Assembly (NCBI GenBank): GCA_021292105.1
Contig: CM037871.1
Coordinates: forward strand, 19,463,460-19,527,459
From: Anadara kagoshimensis
Lineage: Eukaryota > Mollusca > Bivalvia > Arcoida > Arcidae
Direction of reading: 5' to 3'
Length of the DNA: 64,000 nucleotides
Of this stretch, positions 24,161-35,469 are shown in pieces. The translations under genes were made by a program, and so were the position numbers. Position 1 is the stretch's first letter. The number at the start of each line of letters is the position of its first letter. The notes beneath the pieces are model-generated. The model had not been told where the DNA came from. It ran no database searches and saw nothing but the letters and a program-made list of their open reading frames with translations.

Positions 24161-24353
24161 GGGCAATGTGCAGAGAGGGTTCATTACCGTACCATGCCTG
24201 CTGTGACACGGGGTATGGTTTATAAGGTCTCTTTCAAAGGACCCCGAAAGAACTATCATAACCTTTTTTAAGTGTTAGTCAGACCAGGCCGGGTTCGAAC
24301 CCACGACCTCCCACATGCGAATCGAGCACTCTACCACTAAGCTACCATAATGG
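24161..24353 (-). mobile_element. SINE S-A, head and partial body
   Basis: On the minus strand: A box TAGCTTAGTGGTAGAGTGCT, B box GGTTCGAACCCGG, body CTTTCGGGGTCCTTTGAAAG, then GTGTCACAGCAGGCATGG. The 3' tail is missing. The 101-codon frame at 23954-24259 covers part of it and is not a gene. Confidence 0.8.
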
Positions 24354-24443
24354 ATCAAAAGACAATCAATATCGACAAAAAAAAAATATTCTAGGCGTCA
24401 GTGTTATTGAGAACACGAAATGTCCCGTCCGCATACAACTGTA

Positions 24444-24551
24444 CAGTACAGATCTGTCGAAAATTTAACACTTAGTTAACAAAAAGTAGACTAAGCTCGG
24501 CTACCGACTGGCCGAGATATGGATAACTGGTGATTGAAAAACTGTCGAGAA
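24444..24551. mobile_element. MITE M1, left half only
   Basis: CAGTACAGATCTGTCGAAAA, then GGCCGAGATATGGATAACTG; cut by the SINE tail that follows. Confidence 0.75.
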
Positions 24552-24640
24552 TTTGATTGATTGATCGATTGATTGATTGGGGTTTTACGTCCCCGTCAAG
24601 AATATTTCAATTAAATCTAGACGTGACCTTTTATACACGA
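24552..24640 (-). mobile_element. SINE S-A tail fragment
   Basis: GATTGATTGATTGGGGTTTT then ACGTCCCCGTCAAGAATATT is the minus-strand S-A 3' end with its (CAAT)n tail. Confidence 0.7.
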
Positions 24641-24682
24641 AGTGTCAGATATTTTGACCTTTTGTAACCTAGTACAATCAAA

Positions 24683-25173
24683 AGAGAGAGTCGAGTGTGT
24701 AAATCTTTCTCTGCCAGTACATAGCCTCTACACTACCAAGACTCCTGCAGTGCCTCCTCGTGGCAATGCACGGTAACTGAAGTTTAGCGACTTCAGGCTA
24801 AACTGTGGGAGATCTCGGAGTAGCAAGAACCCTAGAGGTGTAGAGTGCAGGCCCACCGGCGTGTGGACACGCCCTGGCTCTCACCAACCTTGCCCCAGCT
24901 ATGGGTTAAATAGTATCACTGCCTTGTGATTAGACTATTGAGTCAAAGGCTATGGAAGATAATCCAGAAAGAAAATCCGGGCAGATGCAGCTCGTAAGCA
25001 GTGGGAACTGCAATCATCTATGGGAAGGTCACACCCAGAGTAAAAACCCGGCCCTACAGAGTGGAGGTTAGGCGTAGTGTTAACTACTCTACCCTGTAAA
25101 AGAAACCCAGTTACGGAAACTGCAAATCAGTACAGCCTTATGCGCCTCCAGGCGCGAAGAGGATAAGTAAGTA
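24683..25173 (+). mobile_element. 491-bp non-coding retroposon with 12-bp target duplication
   Basis: The insertion is bounded by AGTACAATCAAA at 24671-24682 and 25174-25185, a perfect 12-bp duplication. It is GC-richer than its surroundings, starts GAGAGAGTCGAGTGTG, and ends GGATAAGTAAGTA, a short (GTAA) tail as in RTE-like and some other non-LTR elements. Segments such as CAGATGCAGCTCGTAAGCAG and AGGTCACACCCAGAGTAAAA resemble what I remember of LINE 5' regions in molluscs, so it may be an internally deleted LINE. That last point is memory-based inference. No Pol III boxes seen and no frame over 60 codons. Confidence 0.8.
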
Positions 25174-25366
25174 AGTACAATCAAATTATGAATCATCCAA
25201 ACAAGGGCAGTCAAAATATGATACGCACATATTTGAGCAATGAAAATGAAAATCAAGTTCCCGACTTTGGACGAATACTAGAGCAAATGTCCAGTGTCAA
25301 GGTTACAATACTATATGACGGCCCTCAATCAGAAAGGAAAGCATAGATGTACATGTATTACATGTG

Positions 25367-25457
25367 TAGGTCGACAATGATAAAGTGGCACATCTAGGCA
25401 GTTTGTGTTTATAAACACAAGACAGCCCAGATGTGCCACTTTATCTTTGTCGACCTA
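25367..25457. repeat. Near-perfect 91-bp hairpin
   Basis: TAGGTCGACAATGATAAAGT and on is mirrored by ACTTTATCTTTGTCGACCTA with only a few mismatches over about 45 bp per arm. The tip GTGTTTATAAACAC is a perfect palindrome, leaving practically no loop. It could be a micro-MITE or a transcribed hairpin; the lack of a loop argues against a classical microRNA precursor. Confidence 0.9.
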
Positions 25458-26489
25458 TATATAATAACGCATTAATATCTATAGGTGCAGTTCTCTTAGA
25501 GCAGTATTACACCCAGGCTATTATTTCTCACTCGGCGATAACAGTTGATCATTGCAAATTGAGGATGTATTACCTTTTATTTTAAGGGTTGGTTTGATAG
25601 ACATTTCTAAGGTCTCACCAAACACCTGAAAATGTATGATTCCCCTTCCCCCCCCCCCCCCCCCCCCCCCCCCCCAGATAACGAATTTCGCAAGCCACAT
25701 TCAAACTGCGTATTGGGTGGTGTGATAAAATTCATCATTGGACATTTCCACAAGCAGATCCCTTTGGTTTGCATTTTTACCACTATACCACTATGCTTAT
25801 AGGTGGTAGTCCACTCAACAATCCACTTTACTTCTCTCTACCTAACTCTGGCTGATTTCCACACAGAAATAAAAACAAAATTTCGCGTATTCTTCGAATG
25901 ATGCTTAAAAATTTGATACTAAGTTTGGTGCGATATCATAATAAATTTCGATTAGCAGATTCTCTAGGAATACATTTTTGTAACTTTGCTTAGCATTGGC
26001 GGTCCATTCCAACCCACTCTTATCCATTCTTTTACTAAATGATTTCAATACAGTAATAAGACATACTATGACATATTGCGACAATTGCTGCATTTAGAAA
26101 AAAAAAACAACAACGTATGTCTTTGTCTTCAGGAATCGATATTTTCAGTATCATTTGTCTGAAGATTTATGGCGTGTGTATCCTTTGGGCTTTACGTGTT
26201 CTGAAATATACAATATACATCATTTAAATTATAACTTGTGACGTGGCCTTTTATTATGATATACGTTATGGGAATAACAGAACGTCCTCTTTCGGCTCAG
26301 TACAGGTACTCGGTGATAAAACCTCGTACGTTACAAAACCACGCAAATGATTGTTCAGTGAAAGCGGCATGACGTCACACCCAGAATGATTTTTCGTTTT
26401 GCATATTTTAGATTTGTTTTACTTCTTGTTGCTTTATCTTGCTATAATGTTTTAACGTCTTTTTTCAAGGTGTCTGATTTTAAGGAACC
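25458..26489. other. Anonymous stretch with a poly-C tract
   Basis: A poly-C run of about 27 at 25650-25676. Nothing else seen. Confidence 0.5.
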
Positions 26490-26580
26490 TTGGTGACCGA
26501 GTGGACCAAAGCGCATACTTTCAGACCACAGTCCCTTTTATCGTTCGAACCCCTCTAGGACAGTATTCATTGAGTTTATC
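26490..26580 (+). mobile_element. tRNA-Leu/Ser-like SINE head (S-C type)
   Basis: GGTGACCGAGTGGACCAAAG resembles the A box and TCGTTCGAACCCCT the B box, with tRNA-like spacing. The stem bases do not pair well enough for a real tRNA gene, so I call an old SINE head. Confidence 0.5.
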
Positions 26581-27565
26581 GTAAAAATACGAATTATGTA
26601 ACGTATACATATATTTTACTTCGGACAGGTGCACTAATCAATCTTGGTATTTTGTCATTGAAGGGGTTCTTCAAAGTAAAATATTTATCGCTTGATTGTG
26701 CTGAACAGTTATATTCATCGGATGTGGATTCGCAAAAGTCGAAATTTTCCCGCAACAAATTTTAAAATTTTGCTATTAAACCGATAAGCGTTTTTGCTCA
26801 CGTGGCACGCTGACGAATCCAATCGCATACCAATAAGAACAACCAAAGATCAACCAAAATACTGTATTTATGTTAGCGGTGTACTAATTTAGGGGTTTTC
26901 GCGATTAAACAGTAGCATTTATTTAATTCCATCACCAAATAAAATAACTATAGTGAACATGATGAAAATATTAACACTAATTCAAGTCTACGCGAATTGA
27001 ACCAAACTTACCTGAATTTACCCTTATTTGCGCTAAAATTCTTAAAATGTTTACACGATTACGTTACAGTACTATTGAACCCATCGAAGAAAGCTTTTTT
27101 TGTTTTGTTTTTTAAATTAAAAATAAAATAGATGTAGTTAGTATTTTAAAAGTTTATGCTAATAGCTCCTCAAAATCCTGACGGATTTCACACCATTTAA
27201 AATTGTTTTTAATAATTGCATTTTCCTATTAATAAAGTGGTTTCCATTTTAAAACGCTATAATTTGTAGTTGAAACCTAATTGAAATATATCAGCAATGA
27301 AATGGTTTTTCTGTTGCTTTGTACAGAGCAGAAGACTAGAAAAGGGTATTATGCAAATACTTTTAAATACCATTAATGCATTAAATATGATTATGTAAAA
27401 TGTGCGAGAAAATGCATGGTTTAATGCTTTTCATAATATAAGCCTAATTGCATTGCCAGTTTTCCGCGATTAAAACACGCTTTCGTGAATACAGTCTAAG
27501 TGTATGAACTGAAAGAGCAAGCTAATTATGTGAATAAGGACGACTTCCCGCCAATAGGTATTTTT
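26581..27565. other. AT-rich DNA with a possible M2-type MITE
   Basis: 26864-27075 begins ATACTGTATTTATGTTAGCG and ends GTTACAGTACT, with TTTCGCGATTAAA / TTTGCGCTAAAA inside, reminiscent of family M2, but the inverted ends are poor. The rest shows nothing. Confidence 0.35.
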
Positions 27566-27569
27566 GTGT

Positions 27570-27639
<70 letters not shown>

Positions 27640-27642
27640 TAA
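27566..27642. repeat. (TA)n microsatellite
   Basis: Two TA runs joined by TATTATATTATATTA. Confidence 0.95.
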
Positions 27643-28125
27643 TGTTCAAAGGGCCATAATCTCCAAGTTAATAAGCAAACCAATTTGGGTTAATGATATG
27701 CGCATCTCCTATCAATGTTGATGCTTTGCACCAAGTTTTGTAAGATAGTTTATTGTTTCAGCAAATTACTTCGCGTGTCTGTACGGACGGAAGTTTGTAT
27801 TCCTATGTAATATCCCCCATTTTTTTGAAAGTCGGGAACGAAAACGTCAATAACTTGTTAGTCATATCCTCTCATTTGCAGTAAAACAATTTTATATAAT
27901 CTTGGACCTTACACCCAAGTCAAGGGACCTCGCCGTTAGGACGGGAACTTTAAATCCCACGTTTGATTAAGATCGCGTGGAGTTCAATTTTAAAATGTAT
28001 CATTCGAGATAAAATAACATTTTTGTAAGTATAGGGTCTGGCCCGGAACTGATTCCCCGCCTCCCATTAGCAGCGCAAACGCTCTCGTGTACAGCAAGTG
28101 ATGTCACATCACACTATCGTCGGTA
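27643..28125. other. Anonymous stretch
   Basis: CTGTACGGACGGAAG at 27780 and TTCCTATGTAATATCCCCCA may be a trace of a minus-strand hairpin/ACGG element; nothing firmer. Confidence 0.35.
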
Positions 28126-28126
28126 C

Positions 28127-28300
28127 CATGGCTGAGGATGCATTGTTTTGTTAATATTTTGGACACAGCCGGCGTATGTGACGGATGATGACCAAGAATT
28201 TAATAATATCCTATATAAAGCAGAAATCCACGAGTTTATTGACAAGCAGAAGGAAGCAAGTACGATAAATTGCACAATTTTTTTCAAAATATTTTCCTGC
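28127..28300 (+). pseudogene. Possible exon fragment, function unknown
   Basis: From about 28172 the frame reads PAYVTDDDQEFNNILYKAEI then HEFIDKQKEASTI, which looks like real protein rather than AT noise. It follows an acceptor-like TTTTGTTAATATTTTGGACACAG. A separate start, MAEDALFC then stop, lies just before at 28127. After about 28270 the frame turns Phe/Ile-rich and loses sense. A segment of the type 'FIDKQK..ST' recalls the N-terminal part of some tyrosine-recombinase-like (DUF3504) proteins, but this is a weak memory-based hint. Confidence 0.25.
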
Positions 28301-28427
28301 TGGTTATTATATGCAGACAAGTGCAATATTTATTTATTATAATACAAAATGATATTTTAGATGAAATACTAGTGGGAAGTAAATTATATGTTTTTGCTAT
28401 ATATAATAAAAGGGTTTTTTAAAACTA

Positions 28428-28512
28428 ATATTGTGAAGTATTGTCCCTCGTTGACTCGGCTCTTACGCTCGCCAGCTTGTACAACACGGGGACAATATTT
28501 CACAATATAAGT
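28428..28512. repeat. Inverted repeat around GGCTCTTACGCTCGCC
   Basis: ATTGTGAAGTATTGTCCC on the left is mirrored by GGGGACAATATTTCACAAT on the right, about 20 bp per arm. It stands at the edge of the dispersed repeat that continues to 29620. Confidence 0.7.
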
Positions 28513-28679
28513 TCAATAACCCTATAATATTAATTGCTGGTGTGTTGCCGTAGATATTTATTGCCTACGTCCATTTCCACTGCATAGATTGACTGTTGTT
28601 CGTTGAAAAGGTTTTCATGCCTCATTGATTTTTTTCATTTGTAAATAAACGCACAATCAAGAAAATCCAAATATTTTGA

Positions 28680-29140
28680 AGATGTTGAAACAAGCAAAAC
28701 AGAAGTTTCCAATCACCAAATACTTGGAACAACGGAGCCCGCAAAGGGACATTAATATTGGAATAAATATATTTTCTAACATTAGACTAGTTTTTCTACG
28801 AAATACAAGTTTTATCAAACACGCATGATACAGAATCTTGTATCACACTGTGGTGATACAACATTGGCGGTAAAGTGCACGTGCACGTTCTCATTGTGAC
28901 GTCATTAGGGAGAATGTAGAACAAATGTCATAACATAGTTCAGTGGTTTTCTGTGGTAAAATGTAATTTTTCACATTAAGTATTGCTTTTTTATTATTTT
29001 AAATAACCTAATTGGAAATGTTAGATAAAAATATTATATACACAGTGTGTAGGTACAACCCTTCGTATCAAATCTCGTCCTACGAAACAAGGACTCGACC
29101 TGATACTGAGGGTTGTACCTACAGTAGGATAGCCAACCCG
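28680..29140 (-). repeat. Dispersed repeat R2, copy 1 (interrupted)
   Basis: GGAGCCCGCAAAGGGACATT at 28735 and ATATTATATACACAGTGTGT at 29032 occur as complements at 33755-33780 and 33645-33670. Compared with that copy, the present one carries an extra hairpin at 29048-29123. The 82-codon frame at 29012-29260 runs through this and is not a gene. Confidence 0.65.
29048..29123. mobile_element. 76-bp hairpin insertion in repeat R2
   Basis: TGTAGGTACAACCCT and AGGGTTGTACCTACA are perfect 15-bp inverted ends, with weaker pairing continuing inward (CGTATCAAATCTCGTCC against GGACTCGACCTGATAC). The other R2 copy lacks this segment and reads straight from CTATCCTACTG to CTACACACTG. Confidence 0.7.
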
Positions 29141-29404
29141 GCCAGCGCATTGATTAATCAAACAAATTTCACGCGCAGACAAGGTGAAAAAATTGTCAAA
29201 AATTTGAATTCACTCGAGGCGGTAAAATTACATAATATTTATTTCACTGCGAGTTTTTAATACTATTTGTAGTATTTTATCGTCTTTGAGGACAAAAGTA
29301 AGTCATTAAAGACGATTTTTATCAAAGTCGGTGAGAATTTAACAATTTAAATTGTAATTAAATGTTAGGCACATGCGAAAAATTGAAAATTGAAACTTTA
29401 AAAA

Positions 29405-29620
29405 ATATCATTCTGTGTTCGCAGTTCCTCATGCACCAAAGATGTTTTTACATGAACGGAAAGAACTTTTTCTCACGGTTATTTTGATGTATAATTTGTC
29501 AAATAATTTTCTTTACACAAAAAACGTACCAGTTTCAAATGTCGAAAAAATCGATGACATTGCCGGATTCTCGATCATGGGCCGCCCCCTTTCCGGCTAA
29601 TTGACACAGAAAAAATGCTA
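29405..29620 (+). repeat. Dispersed repeat R2, second part
   Basis: Shares CCTCATGCACCA and CTTTACACAAAAAACGTACC AGTTTCAAA with 33225-33345. Relative to the 33-kb copy this part is inverted with respect to 28680-29140, so one of the two loci is rearranged. Confidence 0.6.
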
Positions 29621-32084
29621 AGACAGCTTCCTTATTGTATGTTATGTATAAATTTTTTATAATCGAGAAACGCTGTGGAGATATTTTTGTTGAAATAAAG
29701 TAAGTTTTTCCTTAAAAATATTGTATTTTCACTCCATTTCTCGTCTAATCTGCCGATTTTTTGAACTACTTCCAGTCGGACATATTTGATTAGCATTCGT
29801 CCCGCTTCGATCACAATTTTAGCATGCAGAAAATGTCATCGTGTATTTTGGACAAAATAGTCAAGCTTTTTTGACTTATTTGTCGTGTATGATCGATCTG
29901 CATGGCTGTCGAACACATTAGATACGCATGCGTTCTAATTTTACCCATATGGACTCGGGATCTGTACCAATACAGTGTACAGTGCAACCTGCTTATGTAT
30001 GGCTAGTTAGGTACTCAGAATTACTAAAAATTACCAACTGATTCTGCTTTGCTGGCAAAATATAAACAAGACCTGTCTGTCATATCAGTACATATCATTG
30101 GATAAATAAGCTAACATCATTAAAGAGGGTTAGACTGGACTTTTCTTTATGAAATATTCCCTAAAATGAGGAAACATCTCCCATGTTAGTTTAGCCAGAA
30201 TCAACACAACATTGGTCTTTATTATTTAAATTGTAGTTTCTGTTCTGATTCCAATAACCCCGGCATTGTTATTTTAGTACAATTTAGACATGAAAAGTTG
30301 ATTATTTTGCTTCATTAAAAGTTTTAAGTCAATTTGACATAGCACAAATAACATTTAAAATAGACTACGCCAGAATTAAGGAAACAGGAAAAGTGAATAC
30401 CAATCATGTGGATTTCATTTGACTTGGTTAAAAATTTAACTCCATATTATAATGATTAAATACAGATCTGTAAAATATTTAGGAATTTCAGTAATTTCTG
30501 TAAAATTGTAAAATTCTTATAAATAAATATCACCTTCTTTCAGGAAAATTTATGGGAACTGGTTTGATAATAACATTAAGAAATAAGTTTATGCAAATGC
30601 AGTGAAATTCATGACACAATGTATTCAAATGGCCATTATTAGTTTGAAAGAATTCAAAATAATTGTAATACACAGGCCTATTCCAGATTTATTGATTTAT
30701 CAGTTAAATTTAGAATTGATTGGTTGGTATACACACTCCATTCAAGATTATTTCAATTATAATCAGGTAAATGAGATTAAGGGGGAAACTAGGTACAGGG
30801 ATGAAGATTTGCAGGGGCCCAGTAGCCAATGGTGTCTAAAATCGAGTGTGGGTCACAATGTTTACATATTTAAGCCATTTATTACTGTTACAAATTCTTT
30901 TATGAAGTGAGCTGGCCCCAAACTCAAAATAGTTAGGCTTCATCCCTGAGGTAAAACACACCCCTCAACAAGAAAACTGGGAAACTTTCTGACATAGTAA
31001 GATTTTAACCTATGCTGTTACCTGTATGCTACACTTCAGACAAGGGTGCATGAAAAGCATTTCATGTGGTGAAAAAGAGGTATTTAGTATCAAGAGAAGC
31101 ATTCAATTCACAAATGTGTAATGGTATATAATTCCCAGTATGTTAAGGATATTGATATGTGTTGATTTTTTAATTCTATATAAAATGAAACATTCATAAA
31201 TGTCTGATGATATCTAATTCCTAGTGTATTAAAGATATTGTTATGTTTTAATTTTACATGAAATGAGACATTCAACATTATTATAATTTACAAAGTTGGT
31301 TTAGTCACACATAATGAATTTTTCTTTGAAAAATGTTCCATTATGTGTAAACAGTAATAACCATGAGTGTTCATTCTAAGATTTATTTCAGATGGGTTCA
31401 TTTCTAATAAAATTCCTCTAATAACAAGTTTAATAACATCAATAATTTTGCATACATCTAATGTTTGATGTGACTTGTAGTCTTTTAGGCTGATGTGAAA
31501 GCTTTTGTAATGAAGTATTTAAAAGTTTCATATAATGTAGCTTTTATATATGACAATGCTATCAATGCTTCAAATATTTTGAACTTGATTTGAAATCTAA
31601 TTTCAAATGTGGCCCACTATGGCCTTTACAATGGTGCCATTTGGAAAAATAAAGGATCAACCGCCCCTTTCTAGAATGAACACTGCCATATGATCCCATA
31701 GTTTTTGATTTATTTGTAAATGATTTATCTATTTATCACAACCAGAACAACTAGAAAGTACCTGTCCCCCATAAAATCACCTGTTTGTGTAGTTTCTAAA
31801 TTAAATTTGATAATTTAGACAATTTTAGTCTTTTTAAATGCTATTATGGCCCACTTGTCATTCATTTAACAAACAACAATATGACAAAATTTCTAACAAT
31901 CTGCCTGTTCATAATTATTTTGAACTTTTTAGTAATTCAATATCTTTTATTTTTTAAATGTTAATTTTGTTCATATAAAAATATTTGTGTTATTTTTCCA
32001 AAAAATATCAGGTTACTTTCCATGGTACCCATGCCACATTTCATGTTAGTACCTTGAGGAAAGACAAAATGCAACTAATTTTGA
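29621..32084. other. Anonymous stretch with one short tandem duplication
   Basis: A 102-codon frame at 30602-30910 shows no recognisable domain and no splice context that convinces me. 31122-31275 holds two diverged copies of an 80-bp unit (TAATTCCCAGTATGTTAAGG / TAATTCCTAGTGTATTAAAG). Confidence 0.45.
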
Positions 32085-32720
32085 TCTCTTTTTATTTATT
32101 TACTCTATTTATCATCACTAACCTGCTCAACATACTGTGTCCCAGCTCTAACTTATTTCTCTGTAGAATGTCTGATTTATTTATTTATTTATTTATTATC
32201 ATCTCTAACCTGCTAGACATTTTGTAACCTGCTCAACATACTGTGTCCCAGCTCTAACTTATTACTCTGTAGAATTTCTGATTTATTTATTTATTTATTA
32301 ACTGCTGACATATTGTGTCCCAGCTCTAACTTAATTCTCTGTAGAATTTCTTATTTATTTATTTATTAACTGCTGACATATTGTGTCCCAGTTCTAACTT
32401 ATTTCTCTGAACAATTTCTGATTTATTTATTTATTTTATTTATTTATTTATATCTACTTTATAATGATAACAACGTGATTAAACACAAGTGTCGTGTACA
32501 TCTGCTTTAATGGCTGAACCTCGTGTACAACTCTTGACGTCATATAATGATGACGTAGTTATTACATCACACGATACATACATGTACAATAGAGTTATGT
32601 GCTCTTTGACCGTAATACACTACAACCTGCTAGACATTTTGTAACCTGCTCAACATACTGTGTCCCAGCTCTAACTTATTTCACTGTAGAATTTCTTATT
32701 TATTTATTTATTTATCATTT
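32085..32720. repeat. Tandem repeat, unit about 70-105 bp with inner (TTTA)n
   Basis: ACTGTGTCCCAGCTCTAACT, then TCTGTAGAATTTCT and a variable TTTATTTA run recur five to six times. About 160 bp of different sequence (32455-32620) lies between the fourth and fifth copies. Confidence 0.85.
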
Positions 32721-32833
32721 AATTTTTTTTTAATGTAGGCCCTATTTATTTATTCCTGTTGGGGTCCTAAAGTATCTCCATCAACAAACACATGTCATAT
32801 GATGTGTGCCAGATGAGGATGCCTCAATAAATA

Positions 32834-33051
32834 CAGTACAGACCTGTACAAAGTTTAGCACCCAGCTAACGAATTAGTGCCGACAGCCCATATTGGTTCC
32901 TCGTTTGGTGTTTATATCGACAGCAGTTGCCATCTAGGCCTATCTCTCGGTAGCTTTTCGACCGCTACCTTTCAATACCTTAGGCACTCGGCAGTCGAGC
33001 TTTGACTGCTTTTGGTTAGCTTAGTGTTAAACTTTCGACAGGTCTGTACTG
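32834..33051. mobile_element. Tc1/mariner-like MITE M1, TA-flanked
   Basis: CAGTACAGACCTGTACAAAG to CTTTCGACAGGTCTGTACTG, 218 bp, with TA directly on both sides. The interior keeps the CTCGGTAGCTTTTCGACCGC family text. Confidence 0.9.
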
Positions 33052-33179
33052 TACATTGCGTGTACTGTGTATACAGTAGACAGTTGACCTATATATTTGA
33101 CACGGGGAACGTTGTTTACGTCATTACGTTAGAACAATGTTTATCAAGGTCGCGGCCATATTTGTTTTCATTGACAACA

Positions 33180-33790
33180 AGACGTACTGAAATCATGCTG
33201 TTGGATTTTTGCGATTTTCGCATATTTAACCCTCATGCACCAGGTACGATAATTTACTGGCGTATACTATAATAATTTTTTGACATTGTATTAAAATTTC
33301 TAGGAAAAGTATTCTTTACACAAAAAACGTACCAGTTTCAAAAATGGAGAAGAAATTTCTGTTGATTTTCAAGAGAAATCGGTTATCGTCGGGATATCAG
33401 TAATTATAAGTAAATGTGGCGTTTTATATCGGGCTTTTTGATACATTTAGAAAGTTTAGTTAATTCCTCACAAGCTTGCATCATATTCGTAGCTAGAAAT
33501 GTAAATTTTATGGTATAAAAACGATTCTGAAAATGGCGAATTTTTTTTCGGGTTCAGACACTTGCCAAAAAGTAATCCCTTTTTATTTACCGCGGAAGGT
33601 CTCAAATTTTAAAACCAACGCACAATATGGACTTGGCTATCCTACTGCTACACACTGTGTATATAATATGTATATATTTGCGTTTGAACGCGAAGGATGT
33701 TTCGTATTACGTGGGAACGAAATATCGTTGCGTGCGAAATCAAACATATTTATTTCAATGTCCCTTCGCGGGCTCCATATTAAACGATAA
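33180..33790 (+). repeat. Dispersed repeat R2, copy 2
   Basis: Contains both halves found rearranged at 28680-29620. An ATG at 33193 opens MLLDFCDFRIFNPHAPG directly before GGTACGAT, which looks like a short exon with a weak donor; since the text is repeated elsewhere I treat it as part of a mobile element. Frames 33012-33272 and 33533-33790 have no recognisable domain. Confidence 0.55.
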
Positions 33791-34410
33791 AGCATAGCTT
33801 AGTTTGTTTTTAATTTTTAAAGATTAATTTTTAAATTTGATATTAAATGATGTGCCACATACCAAATTTATGTGGGGAATACCTTACTCGGCTATGCTTG
33901 AAAGCGGGTGTTATTTATCCCTCAAGAGACTGCTCTAGTAAAACATAGAATATTCTGTTTCCCTGCCTAATAGTTCTTGTGACGGCATCATTAAGAACAA
34001 AGTTTAGTTTGATATTGATGCTTTTAATGGTAATAAGTCCCAAACAAGATTTCAACTAATTGGCAATTAGAAAAAATACTCTGATATTCTGATAATCAAA
34101 TAAAATGGTGTACACAAGATTGTTTGAAAGCAACGAAATTCTTTTGATTGATTATTGATACATTTAAATTAGCGTTTTTGAGCTTTCATTTTGTGACAAG
34201 AATTCAATTTAGGCCTGTGAGTAAACAATCTAGACTTGTTCAACAAATAAGACACGTTATAATTGAAATTCTTCTTAAGATGATGCATATTGATGTATTG
34301 AACTATTAAAGTTTTTCGGAAATTACAGCGCGGTTTTAATTGATCCACTAAATCAATTTCTCAGCTGTTCATAACGACATCATCGGTGAGAAATTAATAT
34401 TACCAAAAAA
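33791..34410. other. AT-rich DNA, nothing firm
   Basis: CCCTCAAGAGACTGCTCTAG at 33920 matches the 3' end of hairpin/CCGT elements (compare CTCTCAAGATACTGCTCTAG at 61083), so an element end may be here. Confidence 0.4.
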
Positions 34411-34865
34411 CGGTTATCATCATCGTCGTCGTTCTCATCTACATTATCGTCGTCACCACCACCGTCATCATCATCATCATCGTCGTCGTTATTATCGTGA
34501 TTATTATCATCTTTATCATTTTCGTCCACGTCGTCATCGTTGTTATCATTTTCGTCGACGTCGTCGTCATTATCATCATCGTTGTCGTTATAAACATCAT
34601 CATCGTCGTCGTCGTCGTCATCATCACAACTATTATCATCAATTATCACCGTCGTCGTCATCATCATCATCATCATCATTATCATTTTCGTCAACGTCGT
34701 CATCATTATCATCATCGTCGTCATCGTTATAATCTCCATCATCATCAATTATTACCATCACAATTATCACCGTCGTCGTCGTCATCATCATCATCATTTA
34801 ATCGTCGTCGTGGTGGTTTACATCATCATAATGATCACCGTCATCATCACCACCACCATCATGAT
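34411..34865. repeat. Imperfect ATC/GTC trinucleotide tract, about 450 bp
   Basis: Nearly all triplets are ATC, GTC, ATT or ACC in a fixed phase. Frames of 67-126 codons on both strands are the trinucleotide read as Asp, Met/Thr, Ile/Val or His runs; not genes. Confidence 0.95.
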
Positions 34866-35091
34866 ACCAAACCTTAACCATCATTTTATAAGTACTACTA
34901 TCCTAACCTCAAGTTTTATACACCAACTTGCCATGATGCAGCATTAGCAGAATGAAAAATAAATAAAATCAACTTCAAATAACGATAAACATTCATTTAT
35001 GTGGAAAAACAGCACCTTGAGCAAAATCAGATTTCAATATCTGTTTCTCCATCACATGTTAGGAAACGTTCTTCTTCAAATGAGCACATTG

Positions 35092-35469
35092 AGTACAGAC
35101 CTGTCGAAAGTTTAACACTGAGATTACGAAAAGGAGTCGGAACTTGGCTGCCGAGTGGCCGAAATATTGATAGCTATTGGACCGAAAAGCTGCCACAAGA
35201 TAGATAACAGCTGTTGAAAACTAGTACTGTCAAAATAAAGTAAAAATACAAACATACTAATCCATGTCCAAATCACATTCCGGAAGCAAGAGCAATTTTG
35301 AAACTGACAAGTTAAGTTAAACACGTGAACTTTCACCAGCTAACGACGGTCCAAGATGAGCTGGCGATTGTGTTATGTGCTGATTTTGAATTTTTATTTT
35401 AAAAATGCATTTAAAATCAGCATATGACAATTGGTTAGCTTGGTGTTAAACTTTCGACAGGTCTGTACT
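35092..35469. mobile_element. MITE M1 with about 160 bp inserted
   Basis: GTACAGACCTGTCGAAAG on the left, CTTTCGACAGGTCTGTAC on the right; 378 bp instead of about 220. The extra text at about 35215-35400 includes an R1-like piece (CAAGTTAAGTTAAACACGTG). Confidence 0.8.

Noticed and set aside
25367-25457. A microRNA gene
   Set aside because: Arms pair right to the tip with practically no loop and there is no evidence of expression; kept as a hairpin only.
30602-30910. A 102-residue protein gene
   Set aside because: Plain composition for AT-rich DNA, no domain, no supporting splice or promoter signal.
34380-34877. Asp-rich (122 aa) and Ile/His-rich (126 aa) proteins
   Set aside because: Pure products of the ATC/GTC trinucleotide tract read on either strand.
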